The position numbers and the translations under genes are program-made. The notes beneath the pieces are model-generated. The model was not told the DNA's origin. It worked only from the letters and a program-made list of their open reading frames with translations, and ran no database searches. Of a stretch of 64,000 nucleotides of DNA, positions 1 through 7,763 are shown piece after piece (position 1 is the first letter of the stretch; each line of letters opens with the position of its first letter). This DNA is from JBIYSM02 sp044759095 (GTDB lineage: Bacteria; Bacillota; Bacilli; Brevibacillales; Brevibacillaceae): positions 1 through 64,000 of the forward strand of contig NZ_JBIYSM020000007.1 of the NCBI RefSeq assembly GCF_044759095.2. The letters run 5' to 3'.

Positions 1-201
1 CCCTTTTACGAACGCCTGAAAGAAAAAGGAAAGCACGCCCGAAAGATTCATATCGCTATGGGCAACAAATTCATCAAAATCGCCTTTGCTATGCTGCGTG
101 ACAAAAAGCCATTTTTGTACCAGAACTCTCAGAACCATTACCTAAGCGAAATGAGTAAAAAACTAAGATTTCATAGCACAAATGACTTATTAGCTTCTTA
201 A
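1..201 (+). CDS. IS110-family transposase, C-terminal fragment cut by the window edge
   Basis: The reading frame is open from the first base to a TAA at 199-201 and encodes the last 66 residues. They include the YERLKEKGKHARKIHIAMG-type segment followed by a lysine-rich helix, typical of the C-terminal end of IS110-family recombinases. The DEDD catalytic half and the conserved serine would lie upstream of the window, so activity cannot be judged. The frame is intact to its stop. It belongs to the accessory left end of the window and no other transposase is visible. Family assignment is by recognition of this C-terminal pattern. Confidence 0.75.
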   Translation, partial: PFYERLKEKGKHARKIHIAMGNKFIKIAFAMLRDKKPFLYQNSQNHYLSEMSKKLRFHSTNDLLAS

Positions 202-470
202 TTCAATAGACAAACGTATTTGTCAGTCCCTCTTGGACCAAGGGGAGATCGAATCACATTCTAGAGGCATAGACCTCGGGGATAAGCCTTATCCCCCTCG
301 TCCTGTAAATGCGAATTGTACGTTGGAAAACAGTCCGTACTCATGCCAGAATGCATCCATGCAGGGTTGTAAGCGAGGGTTACACCCATCTTAGTTTCAA
401 GAAGGGCTGATGAATACCATAACGTTCCCTTGTCAGTTGCTAATTGTTAATTTTTAACAAAAATTACGTT
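202..470 (+). mobile_element. Noncoding right flank of the IS110 element, with three hairpins
   Basis: About 270 bases after the transposase stop carry no plausible gene. Three hairpins are visible: 228-236 with 238-245, 278-285 with 289-296 (perfect 8-bp stem GGGGATAA/TTATCCCC), and 364-372 with 380-387. IS110-family elements carry a structured noncoding RNA beside the recombinase gene (the bridge RNA); in the IS1111 subgroup it lies downstream of the gene. Whether this flank is that RNA or ordinary flanking DNA cannot be settled here, and the element boundary is not visible. Confidence 0.35.
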
Positions 471-540
471 AGGTGTGTTTGCCATTCTCAAAAAGGGCGA
501 AAAAACTAATTGACATAGTACGCTTATACACTAAAAATGC

Positions 541-574
541 GCCCCCGTTCAGCCTGCTGGTTGAAAACGGGGGC
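541..574 (-). terminator. Intrinsic terminator after namA
   Basis: A 9-bp stem GCCCCCGTT/AACGGGGGC encloses a 16-base loop. On the minus strand it is followed by a short T tract. It lies 19 bases past the namA stop codon. Confidence 0.75.
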
Positions 575-592
575 TTGATTCTTTCGATTCGG

Positions 593-1615
593 TTAAAAAC
601 CGCGTATATACTGTTTGGGCGGAGTTACTTCACCTGTAACCGCTTGAATGGCATGCAGCGCCCAGTACGGATCACGCAGCATGCCCCGGGCGATTCCAAC
701 CAAATCGGCATCGCCGTTGGCAATTGTTGCTTCTGCGAGCTTTGGCTCTTCCAGCATACCGACGGCAATGACAGGAACATCCAGTGCTTCCTTGATGGCC
801 CGGGCCATGGGCACCTGGAATCCCGGATAGTTGCCTGGTTTGCGCTCTTTCCCAATCGGTCCTTCGCCTCCGGATGAAATGTGGAACATGTCAACCCCGG
901 CTTCCTTGTACCGGCGGCACAGTTCGATGCTGTGATCAAGACCGTAGCCACCATCGATATACTCGACAGCGGAAATGCGGAAGAGCAGCGGCATCTCTTC
1001 CGGCATGACGCTCTTCATCGCCTGGATCACTTCCACACCGAATTTTGCCAGGTCTTGCCCGTATTCATCCTCCCGCTTGTTGATAGACGGAGAATGGAAC
1101 TGATGGATCAAATACCCGTGAGCGCCGTGAATTTCAATGGTGTCCACTCCAGCCTCCACGGCGCGTCTTGCCGCTTCCTTGTATTTTTGAACCAGCTGCT
1201 TTGCTTCCCCCGTGGTCAAAGCCCGCGGCGTTTTGTACTTGTCGCTGACGGCGATCGCAGACGGGGCGACGGGAACTTCCGCGTCCTCCGCTTTTCGGCC
1301 GGCATGGCCAATTTGAATGCCGATTTTGGCTCCGTATTTTTTCACTTCGGAGATGATCCGGGCAAACGCCGGAATGTGCTCGTCAGACCACAAGCCAAGG
1401 TCATAATCGGTGATTCGGCCGTCCGGTTCCACATCGGTCATCTCCATGATGATCAGCCCGGTACCACCGACGGCTCTGGAGACGTAGTGGACAAAATGCC
1501 AGTCGTTCGGTTTCCCATCCTTCGCCTCGACGGAATACTGACACATCGGGGCCATGACGATCCGGTTCTTCAAAGCCAATCCTTTTAGCTGAAAGGGAGT
1601 ATGTATGTGAGCCAT
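593..1615 (-). CDS. namA: NADPH dehydrogenase, old yellow enzyme family (YqjM/NamA)
   Basis: 340 aa, the usual length for this FMN-dependent ene-reductase that reduces activated C=C bonds of alpha,beta-unsaturated aldehydes and ketones with NADPH. The YqjM-class signatures are present: redox-modulating Cys25 and Tyr27 in the MAPMCQYS segment, the HGAHGYL substrate-binding histidine pair and tyrosine near residues 163-168, and the C-terminal arginine in YIRGF that reaches into the neighbouring subunit. The ATG at 1615 is preceded by a strong AGGAGGAGA ribosome site. It lies 89 bp after the LanB-like gene on the same strand and ends at its own terminator, so it may be its own unit. In the family it is linked to oxidative and electrophile stress; that role here is inferred. 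Confidence 0.93.
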   Translation of the reverse strand: MAHIHTPFQLKGLALKNRIVMAPMCQYSVEAKDGKPNDWHFVHYVSRAVGGTGLIIMEMTDVEPDGRITDYDLGLWSDEHIPAFARIISEVKKYGAKIGIQIGHAGRKAEDAEVPVAPSAIAVSDKYKTPRALTTGEAKQLVQKYKEAARRAVEAGVDTIEIHGAHGYLIHQFHSPSINKREDEYGQDLAKFGVEVIQAMKSVMPEEMPLLFRISAVEYIDGGYGLDHSIELCRRYKEAGVDMFHISSGGEGPIGKERKPGNYPGFQVPMARAIKEALDVPVIAVGMLEEPKLAEATIANGDADLVGIARGMLRDPYWALHAIQAVTGEVTPPKQYIRGF

Positions 1616-1704
1616 TTTGTCTCTCCTCCTGTATCATGTGTTCTATACGCAGCATGCACGTTCGGGAAGAAGAACCTGCACACAGGTGATTGTATGTGGA
1701 AACA

Positions 1705-3393
1705 TTACATATGAAAAGTAGTGATGTTTTTTTCACATGGTTTCCAAGAGGAAAGTAATGGGCGGAATGGCATATCGTTTCTTGTTCTCGGCCAGTTTAG
1801 CAATGCCACGTATTCCGTAGCATAGGTGAATCCGTCCGATCCTGTAAACCAGTGCTCTCTGCGATCGGGAAGCGCTTCCGTCAGAGAGATGTACAGCAAA
1901 TCCTCTTGAAAAAGGATAGGCAAAGCGGCGTCCAAAGAGTGGTAACTGCGAAAGCTGATCCACATCGGGGGGCGCCTGTTCGCGCAATCGCGCCTGTATT
2001 CCCCGCTGATAAAGACTTCCTCAGGAATACCATGTGTAAGTTGCCATTCTTTCATTCGGCGAAAAAAAGCAAAATCCGACTCACCCGGTTCTTTCCGAGG
2101 GAACCGGTACAGGGGAATCCGCCAACAGGCTCGACGCAACACCAGACGCCCCCGTTGTTCTCGCGGGTGGAATTCGATTTGATCGGGAGGCGGCAGCATC
2201 GGGTGCATCCTGTTGGTCCAGCCAACCGGAAAAGCGTTTGTCCAAGGAGTGATCAGCATCAAGAAATATGCGACTGTTCCCTGAAGCATATCATAAGGAA
2301 TCGATCCCAAATATTGCGGTGAAATCGGTCTTCCGTCCCTGCCAATCAAGGTGAGAGTGTTCTCTTCTGTGTGGATCAGGCACACATCCTTCAGCATCAG
2401 ATCCGGCATCGGTTCCAGAGTGGGATTTTCCCCGGTCCATCTGAGGGCTTGTTTGGTCACGCCGTAGTCAATCTGCATGCGATTGAAATCTGCGTTCGCA
2501 GGAAAATCCACGATCGATGCCTCTGGATACATCGTACGCAGCCAGCTGAGCAATTTTCGCAACAAGTTTCCATGCTGTTTATCAAATCGGGCAAGATATC
2601 GGGCAAACAAGCCGCCTAACCCGGTGTTCAACCGGTTCACGACCATGGTATACTCTCCGTTTCGTATTCCTTCTATCCCTTTGGTTGCAGCCAATTGGAA
2701 ACACACGGCGGTATTTGGCGGGGCCGCACTGGGGCTGATGGGACTGAAGATCCGTCCTTCGTCCATCTTGCTGATCATTTCCAAGTCTTTGGAACGTGCC
2801 CTCTCTATCAGTCTTGGCCGGTCTTTTCTCCTGTCAAAACTATAGAGAAACTCCTCGAGATCGTAACAGGTTCCACCTGGTCCATACCGTTCCACAAAGT
2901 GTTCAACCAGCAGGTCGTACCTATGTGAACGAAACAGGTACGGCCTCATCCATTCTCCCAGACGATGCAAATCCTGTTTGACATGTTTGCCGATCGGCTC
3001 TGCAGCCTGATCTGTACGAACATCCTCGTACACCAGGGTCCCTTTCTTCACATAATCCGGCTCTGGTTGATGAAGCAGAAGGGCAATACTGCGCAGGCCA
3101 TGTCGTATGCAGGTCTGCAGTCGCAATCGATTCTCTGCAGAACCGGCTGCCAGTTTCGCCTCGCCTAACGCAATCAGACGAATCACACGGGCAATCCGTC
3201 TTCCTCGTTTGCTCCCGGAGGTTTTCATCATGGCGGCGATGGTCATCAGCGCATGGCGCTCTTTTCGCGAGTAGGGGAAAATCGGTCGAATCCACTGCTC
3301 GTTCAGGTATTGCTGGAACAAGTCAAAACGGTTTGAAAGCTGTACGATGATTTCATCATACGTTCCCGATCGGAGACGACACAATTCCCGCAT
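1705..3393 (-). CDS. Short lantibiotic-dehydratase (LanB)-like protein, orphan
   Basis: 562 aa. It resembles the C-terminal part of the LanB glutamylation domain. It has an EHFVERYGPGG segment at 164-174 (compare the F.ERYG region of LanB), GEYTMVVNRLNTGLGG from about 246 (compare the DY..VVN..G.G region), an RFPRKEP..FFRRMKEW segment followed by GIPEEVFI near 440-470, and a C-terminal E.LPD region. Full LanB proteins are about 900-1000 aa with a C-terminal SpaB_C elimination domain; neither the N-terminal third nor that domain is present. The nearest in-frame upstream stop lies about 10 codons before the ATG, with no alternative start between, so it is a genuinely short ORF rather than a mis-called start. 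The ribosome site is weak. No precursor peptide, cyclase or dedicated exporter lies nearby. It could be a peptide-aminoacylating LanB relative or a decayed remnant. Confidence 0.6.
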   Translation of the reverse strand: MRELCRLRSGTYDEIIVQLSNRFDLFQQYLNEQWIRPIFPYSRKERHALMTIAAMMKTSGSKRGRRIARVIRLIALGEAKLAAGSAENRLRLQTCIRHGLRSIALLLHQPEPDYVKKGTLVYEDVRTDQAAEPIGKHVKQDLHRLGEWMRPYLFRSHRYDLLVEHFVERYGPGGTCYDLEEFLYSFDRRKDRPRLIERARSKDLEMISKMDEGRIFSPISPSAAPPNTAVCFQLAATKGIEGIRNGEYTMVVNRLNTGLGGLFARYLARFDKQHGNLLRKLLSWLRTMYPEASIVDFPANADFNRMQIDYGVTKQALRWTGENPTLEPMPDLMLKDVCLIHTEENTLTLIGRDGRPISPQYLGSIPYDMLQGTVAYFLMLITPWTNAFPVGWTNRMHPMLPPPDQIEFHPREQRGRLVLRRACWRIPLYRFPRKEPGESDFAFFRRMKEWQLTHGIPEEVFISGEYRRDCANRRPPMWISFRSYHSLDAALPILFQEDLLYISLTEALPDRREHWFTGSDGFTYATEYVALLNWPRTRNDMPFRPLLSSWKPCEKNITTFHM

Positions 3394-3414
3394 CTCTGCG
3401 ATCTTTGTAGTGTC

Positions 3415-3456
3415 ATTGTATTACGATTAACATTTATTATCAATTCATAATAATGT
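3415..3456 (-). promoter_or_regulatory. Promoter of the LanB-like gene with an overlapping inverted-repeat operator
   Basis: On the minus strand a -35 TTGATA (3438-3443) and -10 TACAAT (3415-3420) are 17 bp apart. An AT-rich inverted repeat, ACATTTATTAT...ATAATAATGT (3430-3456, one-base bulge), covers the -35 box. A protein bound there would occlude RNA polymerase. The divergent HTH/TPR regulator at 3726 is the obvious candidate ligand, but that is inference. Confidence 0.55.
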
Positions 3457-3525
3457 AACCAATTGTAATATTTTGTGCTTTTTGCATTTGACCAACCATT
3501 TTTTGTAAGGTAAGCTTTTGGTTAT

Positions 3526-3660
3526 AGAAAAAAGCCATCCGCATGAATGCCGATGGCTCACGAAAATAGGATCGTTTCTTTTACTTGAAAAGCGGTTCGC
3601 TAACCGGCCATACTTCTTCAGCTGCTGCGCGAGGCAAATCCGCGTCGGCATAATGATGTA
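3526..3660 (-). ncRNA. Candidate small RNA or attenuated leader of unknown class
   Basis: A minus-strand promoter, TTGAAT (3689-3694) and TATTAT (3666-3671) with 17-bp spacing, would start a transcript near 3659. It ends at a strong intrinsic terminator with stem AGCCATC/GATGGCT (3533-3558), an inner GCAT/ATGC stem and a T6 tract. The roughly 130-nt product contains a further hairpin, CGGTT/AACCG. It sits between the LanB-like gene, which has its own promoter downstream, and the divergent regulator. No known riboswitch class could be matched with confidence. Confidence 0.5.
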
Positions 3661-3725
3661 AAAATATAATACTACTACTTTTCATAATATTCAAACAAAA
3701 TGTTAATGATTGTTAGGTGATCAAG

Positions 3726-5000
3726 ATGTGGACATTAGGGCAAAGGCTAAAAGAGCTTCGGAAGGAAGCCAATCTGACTCAGCAGGAATTGTCTGAGGGA
3801 ATTGTGACGAGGGCTTATATCAGTCAAATTGAGAAGGGATTGGTGCAACCCTCCTATGAGACGCTGAAACTTTTGGCCGAGCGCTTGAATTGCAGCGTCG
3901 AGAACCTGTTTGTCGAACCGGAAAACAAGGTTTTGCAGCTGTCAGAGACAAAACGCAAGATTAAAATGGCGGAGTCTTTTGTGGAATCAGGAAAATTCGA
4001 ACAGGCCTCCAAAGTCATCCTCTCTGTTTCCCAGAGTCTGAGTGAACGATGGTTAACCGGACCGGAAAAGGGGGTGTACCTGTGGATCAAGGGAAAGCTG
4101 TTGGAAAAAGAGCGATCGTGGGAAACGGCAGCGAAATACTACTCACAGAGCAAGGAACTGCTTTCTGATGGCTCACACTCACGGGCGTTGGTTCGAACGA
4201 TCGATTCGTTGGGATATACGTACTTGCAGCTGGATAAAAATTACGATGCGCTGTCCACCTTGAACGAAGCTTTGGGCTTGCTCGCCAAAGAAACCATAGG
4301 CGGAATCCTGCAAATATCCGTTTACCTGAACATCGGCATCGCTCACGGCAAAATCGGGGAGTTTTATTCCGCAATCCGGTTGCTTCAAGAAGCAAAGGAT
4401 CTGAATGAAGCCACCGGTTACCTCTATAAGCAGGGGCAAATCTTGATGTCATTAGGAGTATGCTACCGGAACGTCAATCAATTGCACGATGCAGAGGCAT
4501 CCTATCGGAAGGCACTGTCTTTTTTTGAAATGACTGCCGACCTGGAAAATGCAGCGGGCACCAAGACAAACCTCGGGGTGCTCTACGGGGTTCTTCAACA
4601 GTACGAACAGTCCATTCAGTTTCTGTCATCGGCCATTGCTGCCTACGAACGGCTTCAGTTACAAACCAGGCAGCAGAATGCAAAACTGGAACTTGCCAAG
4701 ACGCTTGTGCAATGCCAGCGGTATGAGGAAGCCAAGCAGCTTTGTCGGGAGTTAATCGCCCAGTCACCGGTCAGGGAAAAGCATGCGATCCTCGCGCACC
4801 GCTGTATTGCCGATATCGCCTGCTTTGAACAGAACTACGAGAAAGCGCTGGAATCTTATCTCCTCTCTCTTCGTTACCTGAAGGAACATGGTTTTGTGGC
4901 GGAACTGAAGGAAACGTACGGCAAAGTTGCGGATATCTATTTTGCCAAAGAGGATTACCAGACTGCTGCCCATTACTATCGCCTGGGTAAAGAATGTTGA
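3726..5000 (+). CDS. XRE-family HTH and TPR transcriptional regulator, NprR/RRNPP-like
   Basis: 424 aa from the ATG at 3726, which is preceded by AGGTGA at good spacing; a GTG at 3717 is possible but overlaps that site. Residues about 4-60 form a helix-turn-helix of the XRE type (LGQRLKELRKEANLTQQELS, then SQIEKG). The rest is a long array of tetratricopeptide repeats, for example Y.Q..L..LGVCYRNV and AAHYYRLGK at the end. Length and layout match peptide-sensing RRNPP regulators such as NprR (about 423 aa). Unlike nprR there is no small signal-peptide gene directly downstream; a terminator follows the stop by 4 bases. It is divergent from the LanB-like gene and the small RNA, which are its likely targets. 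Peptide sensing is unproven. Confidence 0.8.
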   Translation: MWTLGQRLKELRKEANLTQQELSEGIVTRAYISQIEKGLVQPSYETLKLLAERLNCSVENLFVEPENKVLQLSETKRKIKMAESFVESGKFEQASKVILSVSQSLSERWLTGPEKGVYLWIKGKLLEKERSWETAAKYYSQSKELLSDGSHSRALVRTIDSLGYTYLQLDKNYDALSTLNEALGLLAKETIGGILQISVYLNIGIAHGKIGEFYSAIRLLQEAKDLNEATGYLYKQGQILMSLGVCYRNVNQLHDAEASYRKALSFFEMTADLENAAGTKTNLGVLYGVLQQYEQSIQFLSSAIAAYERLQLQTRQQNAKLELAKTLVQCQRYEEAKQLCRELIAQSPVREKHAILAHRCIADIACFEQNYEKALESYLLSLRYLKEHGFVAELKETYGKVADIYFAKEDYQTAAHYYRLGKEC

Positions 5001-5004
5001 ACCA

Positions 5005-5037
5005 AAAACCCGTCAGGAGAACATCCTGACGGGTTTT
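5005..5037. terminator. Bidirectional terminator between the regulator and the nickel permease
   Basis: A near-perfect hairpin AAAACCCGTCAGGA/TCCTGACGGGTTTT has A and T tracts on both sides and can serve both convergent genes. Confidence 0.9.
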
Positions 5038-5044
5038 CAACAAC

Positions 5045-5761
5045 TTAGGAAAACCAGAGCTGAAACAACCCTTCCGTTACTCCCAGGTTGTACATGTAAT
5101 ACAAGCCAAATGCGGTACTAACCCAACCGGTTACCTGCGTCAACAAACGGTTCAGGGTCAGATTGCTCGCGCTCATTACAAACGGGATGCCGATTGCCGT
5201 TGTAAACAACAGCATGCCAATGATCGTACCGGCGCCAAAGACAAGGATGTAGAGGCAGCTTTCCCATACGCTACTGACCGTTGACATCGTCAGCAACACC
5301 ATGGCGGCACTTCCGGCGAGTCCATGGATAAAACCGATCAGAACCGATCTCAGGTAAGAGACGTCGCAATGCTCGTGCTCATGGGAAGACGTAAATTCAT
5401 GGGAATGAAAGTGGTTATGTACCGTCTCTCTATGGGCGTGCACGTGAGCGTGCATCTTTCTCTTTCGGAAGGCAAGGACACTCGATACGCCGAGATACAC
5501 CAGCATGACACCCACAAGAAACTCCAGGGACATGGCCCAGACATCGGGGATTTCCCCCTTCATGACAATCATGATCAGACCCATGACAAGCAAAGTGGCT
5601 GTGTGCCCAATCCCCCAGAAGATTCCGGCTAGCGTCGACCGCCATAATTTTTTGCTTTGGCTGGCAATCGTCGACACGGCGATGACATGATCCGGTTCGA
5701 TGGCGTGCTTGATTCCAAGAAGAAAACCCAGAAACAGGACCGTCAGCAGGCTTTGCTCCAT
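5045..5761 (-). CDS. Nickel/cobalt permease or UreH-type membrane protein
   Basis: 238 aa from the ATG at 5761, preceded by AAGGTG; an ATG 8 codons upstream has a poorer site. The first helix carries HAIEPDH, the HX4DH signature of NiCoT/UreH-type nickel and cobalt transporters. A second conserved membrane motif, GFIHGLAGSAA, follows. Between helices 3 and 4 lies a histidine-rich loop (HAHVHAH, HNHFHSHE, HEHEHCD) likely to bind metal. About six membrane segments are visible. It stands alone without urease or hydrogenase genes nearby, so the metal and the user enzyme are not indicated by context. Confidence 0.8.
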   Translation of the reverse strand: MEQSLLTVLFLGFLLGIKHAIEPDHVIAVSTIASQSKKLWRSTLAGIFWGIGHTATLLVMGLIMIVMKGEIPDVWAMSLEFLVGVMLVYLGVSSVLAFRKRKMHAHVHAHRETVHNHFHSHEFTSSHEHEHCDVSYLRSVLIGFIHGLAGSAAMVLLTMSTVSSVWESCLYILVFGAGTIIGMLLFTTAIGIPFVMSASNLTLNRLLTQVTGWVSTAFGLYYMYNLGVTEGLFQLWFS

Positions 5762-5862
5762 ATTTTCACCTTCTCTGTTGTGCATTTCTTCCCTATTCTA
5801 CATCTTCCGGCAGATCGAAAGAACCCCTGTGATGAAAAAAGATCACTCAGGAATGGTTAATA

Positions 5863-5891
5863 TTGACAGATTTTGGATCATTCATTAATCT
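5863..5891 (+). promoter_or_regulatory. Promoter of the ArsR-like regulator/MFS operon
   Basis: TTGACA (5863-5868), 17 bp, TAATCT (5886-5891). ATTCATT at 5880-5886 overlaps the -10 and is mirrored by AATGAAT copies about 40 bp downstream, which may form an autoregulatory operator. Confidence 0.6.
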
Positions 5892-5956
5892 AATTTCACA
5901 AGATGATCTATTTTTCCAGAATGAATGAATTTATCAGATCAAACAGGAGGTCCACG

Positions 5957-6439
5957 ATGGGGCGAGCGGACAACGATTCCAAAGATGTGTTATCGATTTC
6001 GATTGAACAAAACAAGCTGCTTTCCAGTGCGATTCGCATTCAGATTCTTTATACAATTTCAAGCACGTCCAAAACGGCGAAACAAGTAGCCGATATTCTC
6101 GGCCAAACACCCGGAAACGTGCATTACCACATGCAACGATTATACGAAGGCGGGCTTATCGAACTGGTAGAAACACGGGAAAACGGCGGCATCGTCGAAA
6201 AGTATTATAAAGCAAACCATACGAGCTTTCGTGTCACGGGGAATCGCGAGTCTGACTCCCAAGGCAACCAAATCAACACGTATCTGTTGGTAACCGAGCA
6301 AGAAACGGAACAATTGATGGCAGAACTGTCAGAGGTGTTGGTGAAATGGGAAAGTCGGGTTCCCCGTGCTGACAAGGAAACTCCACATGAAATCAGGGTC
6401 ATGATTAACTTGCAGGCGGTAAAAAAGGAGGCAGAGTGA
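5957..6439 (+). CDS. ArsR-like winged-helix transcriptional regulator
   Basis: 160 aa from the ATG at 5957, which follows an excellent AGGAGG site; the longer open frame from 5903 has no ribosome site. Residues about 20-80 form a winged helix: SAIRIQILYTIS, then KTAKQVADILGQTPGNVHYH with the recognition helix, then a wing ending LVETRENGG. The C-terminal half has no recognised ligand motif and no obvious metal-binding cysteine pair, so it may sense a small molecule or act as a constitutive repressor. Its TGA overlaps the ATG of the downstream exporter gene, so it most likely controls that exporter and itself. Confidence 0.82.
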   Translation: MGRADNDSKDVLSISIEQNKLLSSAIRIQILYTISSTSKTAKQVADILGQTPGNVHYHMQRLYEGGLIELVETRENGGIVEKYYKANHTSFRVTGNRESDSQGNQINTYLLVTEQETEQLMAELSEVLVKWESRVPRADKETPHEIRVMINLQAVKKEAE

Positions 6440-7695
6440 TGAGTCTCTCTCTTGTGAAAGAACGACTGTGGCATTTTGATTTTTCATTGCTCTTTACCTC
6501 GCGGGTTTTGAAAGATTTGGCCGACAGCTTTGCCTCCATTGCATTTGTCTGGCTGCTGATGGGAAATGGTGGCGACGCCGTAAGCACCTCTGTCTTGTTT
6601 TTTTGTACGATGGTGCCTCACATGCTTTTCAGTTCTTTTGTAAGTCCCCTTCTCGCTAAAGGAAAGCTGCAGCAATGGATGTTTGCTTCCGACGTGATCC
6701 GTGCTGTTGCCGTTGTAGTTGTGCCCATCTGTTATTGGTTAGACACTTTGCCGATCTGGCTGTTTTTTGTTTCGGCCCTCACTCAATCAACGATAGGCGC
6801 ATTTTATACTCCTGCTTCTGTCGCTCTCTTGCCGAGAATCGTAAATCCATCACAACTGCAACCTGCCAATGCCTTGATGCAGTCCTCCAGCCAAATTGTA
6901 GCCATCATTGGTTTGGCAGGGGTTGGAGCTGTCATTCAACTGTTTTCCGCTGCAGCCACGTTACTCGTAACCTCGGTACTCTTGCTGCTTTCCGCCATCC
7001 TGATTCTCATCGTACGCACCGGTAAGGAAACGCATATAGAACATGCTCCCGAAACGGAACGGGAGCCTTACTTGCAGCAAGTAAAGAATGGGTTTGACAT
7101 CGTGCTGAGACACAAGCTGCTGTTTGGTCTGACCCTTTTTGCCATCTTCCTCAATCTAGGCGCCGCTCCGTTTCACGCTCTTTCTCCCGTATTCGTATCG
7201 GAACATTTGCAAGGCGATGCAGCTACATTAACCATGCTCCGGTCCAGCATAGCCATCGGAGCCTTGGTCATGGGCATCGTGTTGGCGAAAGTAAAAGTAA
7301 GCCGCCAGGGGGCGTTATTTATGTACGCTGGTATCATAGACGGGATCATGCTGCTGGTCTTGGGGATCACGGATCAACTCTGGCTGATTTTGGCCTGCTG
7401 CTTTGTTAGAGGTGCAGCCATTTCTGCAATCAATGTTCCGGAAATGGTGATCGTCCAGACTACCGTTCCTCAGAATCAACAAGCCCAGGTCTTCTCGGCA
7501 TTACTTTCGCTTAGTTTTGCTCTGCTTCCTTTTGCCATTCTGGCTTCGGGACCGCTGGCCGTTTGGTTTGGGTCGGAAAAAGTGATTGCGCTAGGAGGGG
7601 TGATCACATTGGTTTCAGGAATCGTAATTTCCTATTTGACGCCGCTGGTCAAACTCAGAACCGATACTCAGCAGGAGGTGTTGATAAAACGCTAG
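6439..7695 (+). CDS. Major facilitator superfamily transporter, probable drug exporter
   Basis: 418 aa with about 12 predicted membrane helices, starting at the ATG that overlaps the regulator stop; AGGAGG lies 8 bases upstream. The pattern SRVLKDLADSFASIAFVWL followed by a cytoplasmic loop and the SQSSSQIVAIIGLAG-type helix resembles macrolide-efflux (MefA/EntS-like) members of the superfamily. It forms a two-gene operon with an ArsR-like regulator, a common arrangement for substrate-induced efflux. The substrate cannot be inferred from sequence. Confidence 0.85.
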   Translation: MSLSLVKERLWHFDFSLLFTSRVLKDLADSFASIAFVWLLMGNGGDAVSTSVLFFCTMVPHMLFSSFVSPLLAKGKLQQWMFASDVIRAVAVVVVPICYWLDTLPIWLFFVSALTQSTIGAFYTPASVALLPRIVNPSQLQPANALMQSSSQIVAIIGLAGVGAVIQLFSAAATLLVTSVLLLLSAILILIVRTGKETHIEHAPETEREPYLQQVKNGFDIVLRHKLLFGLTLFAIFLNLGAAPFHALSPVFVSEHLQGDAATLTMLRSSIAIGALVMGIVLAKVKVSRQGALFMYAGIIDGIMLLVLGITDQLWLILACCFVRGAAISAINVPEMVIVQTTVPQNQQAQVFSALLSLSFALLPFAILASGPLAVWFGSEKVIALGGVITLVSGIVISYLTPLVKLRTDTQQEVLIKR

Positions 7696-7725
7696 AATAT
7701 GATTTATGTAAACCTATATTTGAAG

Positions 7726-7757
7726 ACAGGAGCCCCGCAACAAAAACGGGCTCCTGT
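7726..7757. terminator. Terminator between the MFS gene and sigK
   Basis: A 10-bp stem ACAGGAGCCC/GGGCTCCTGT lies between convergent genes and is followed by a weak T-rich stretch. Confidence 0.75.
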
Positions 7758-7763
7758 GCTTTC

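Noticed and set aside
3445..3651. A 68-codon minus-strand frame between the LanB-like gene and its regulator, as a possible peptide precursor
   Set aside because: It runs straight through the terminator hairpin at 3533-3558, has no ribosome site or leader-peptide character, and lacks a Ser/Thr/Cys-rich core.
3526..3660. Cyclic-di-GMP (GEMM) riboswitch before the LanB-like gene
   Set aside because: Some pieces look similar (ATGGCCGGTTAGCGAACC), but the GGCAAACC and GACGCAAAGC core signatures are absent.
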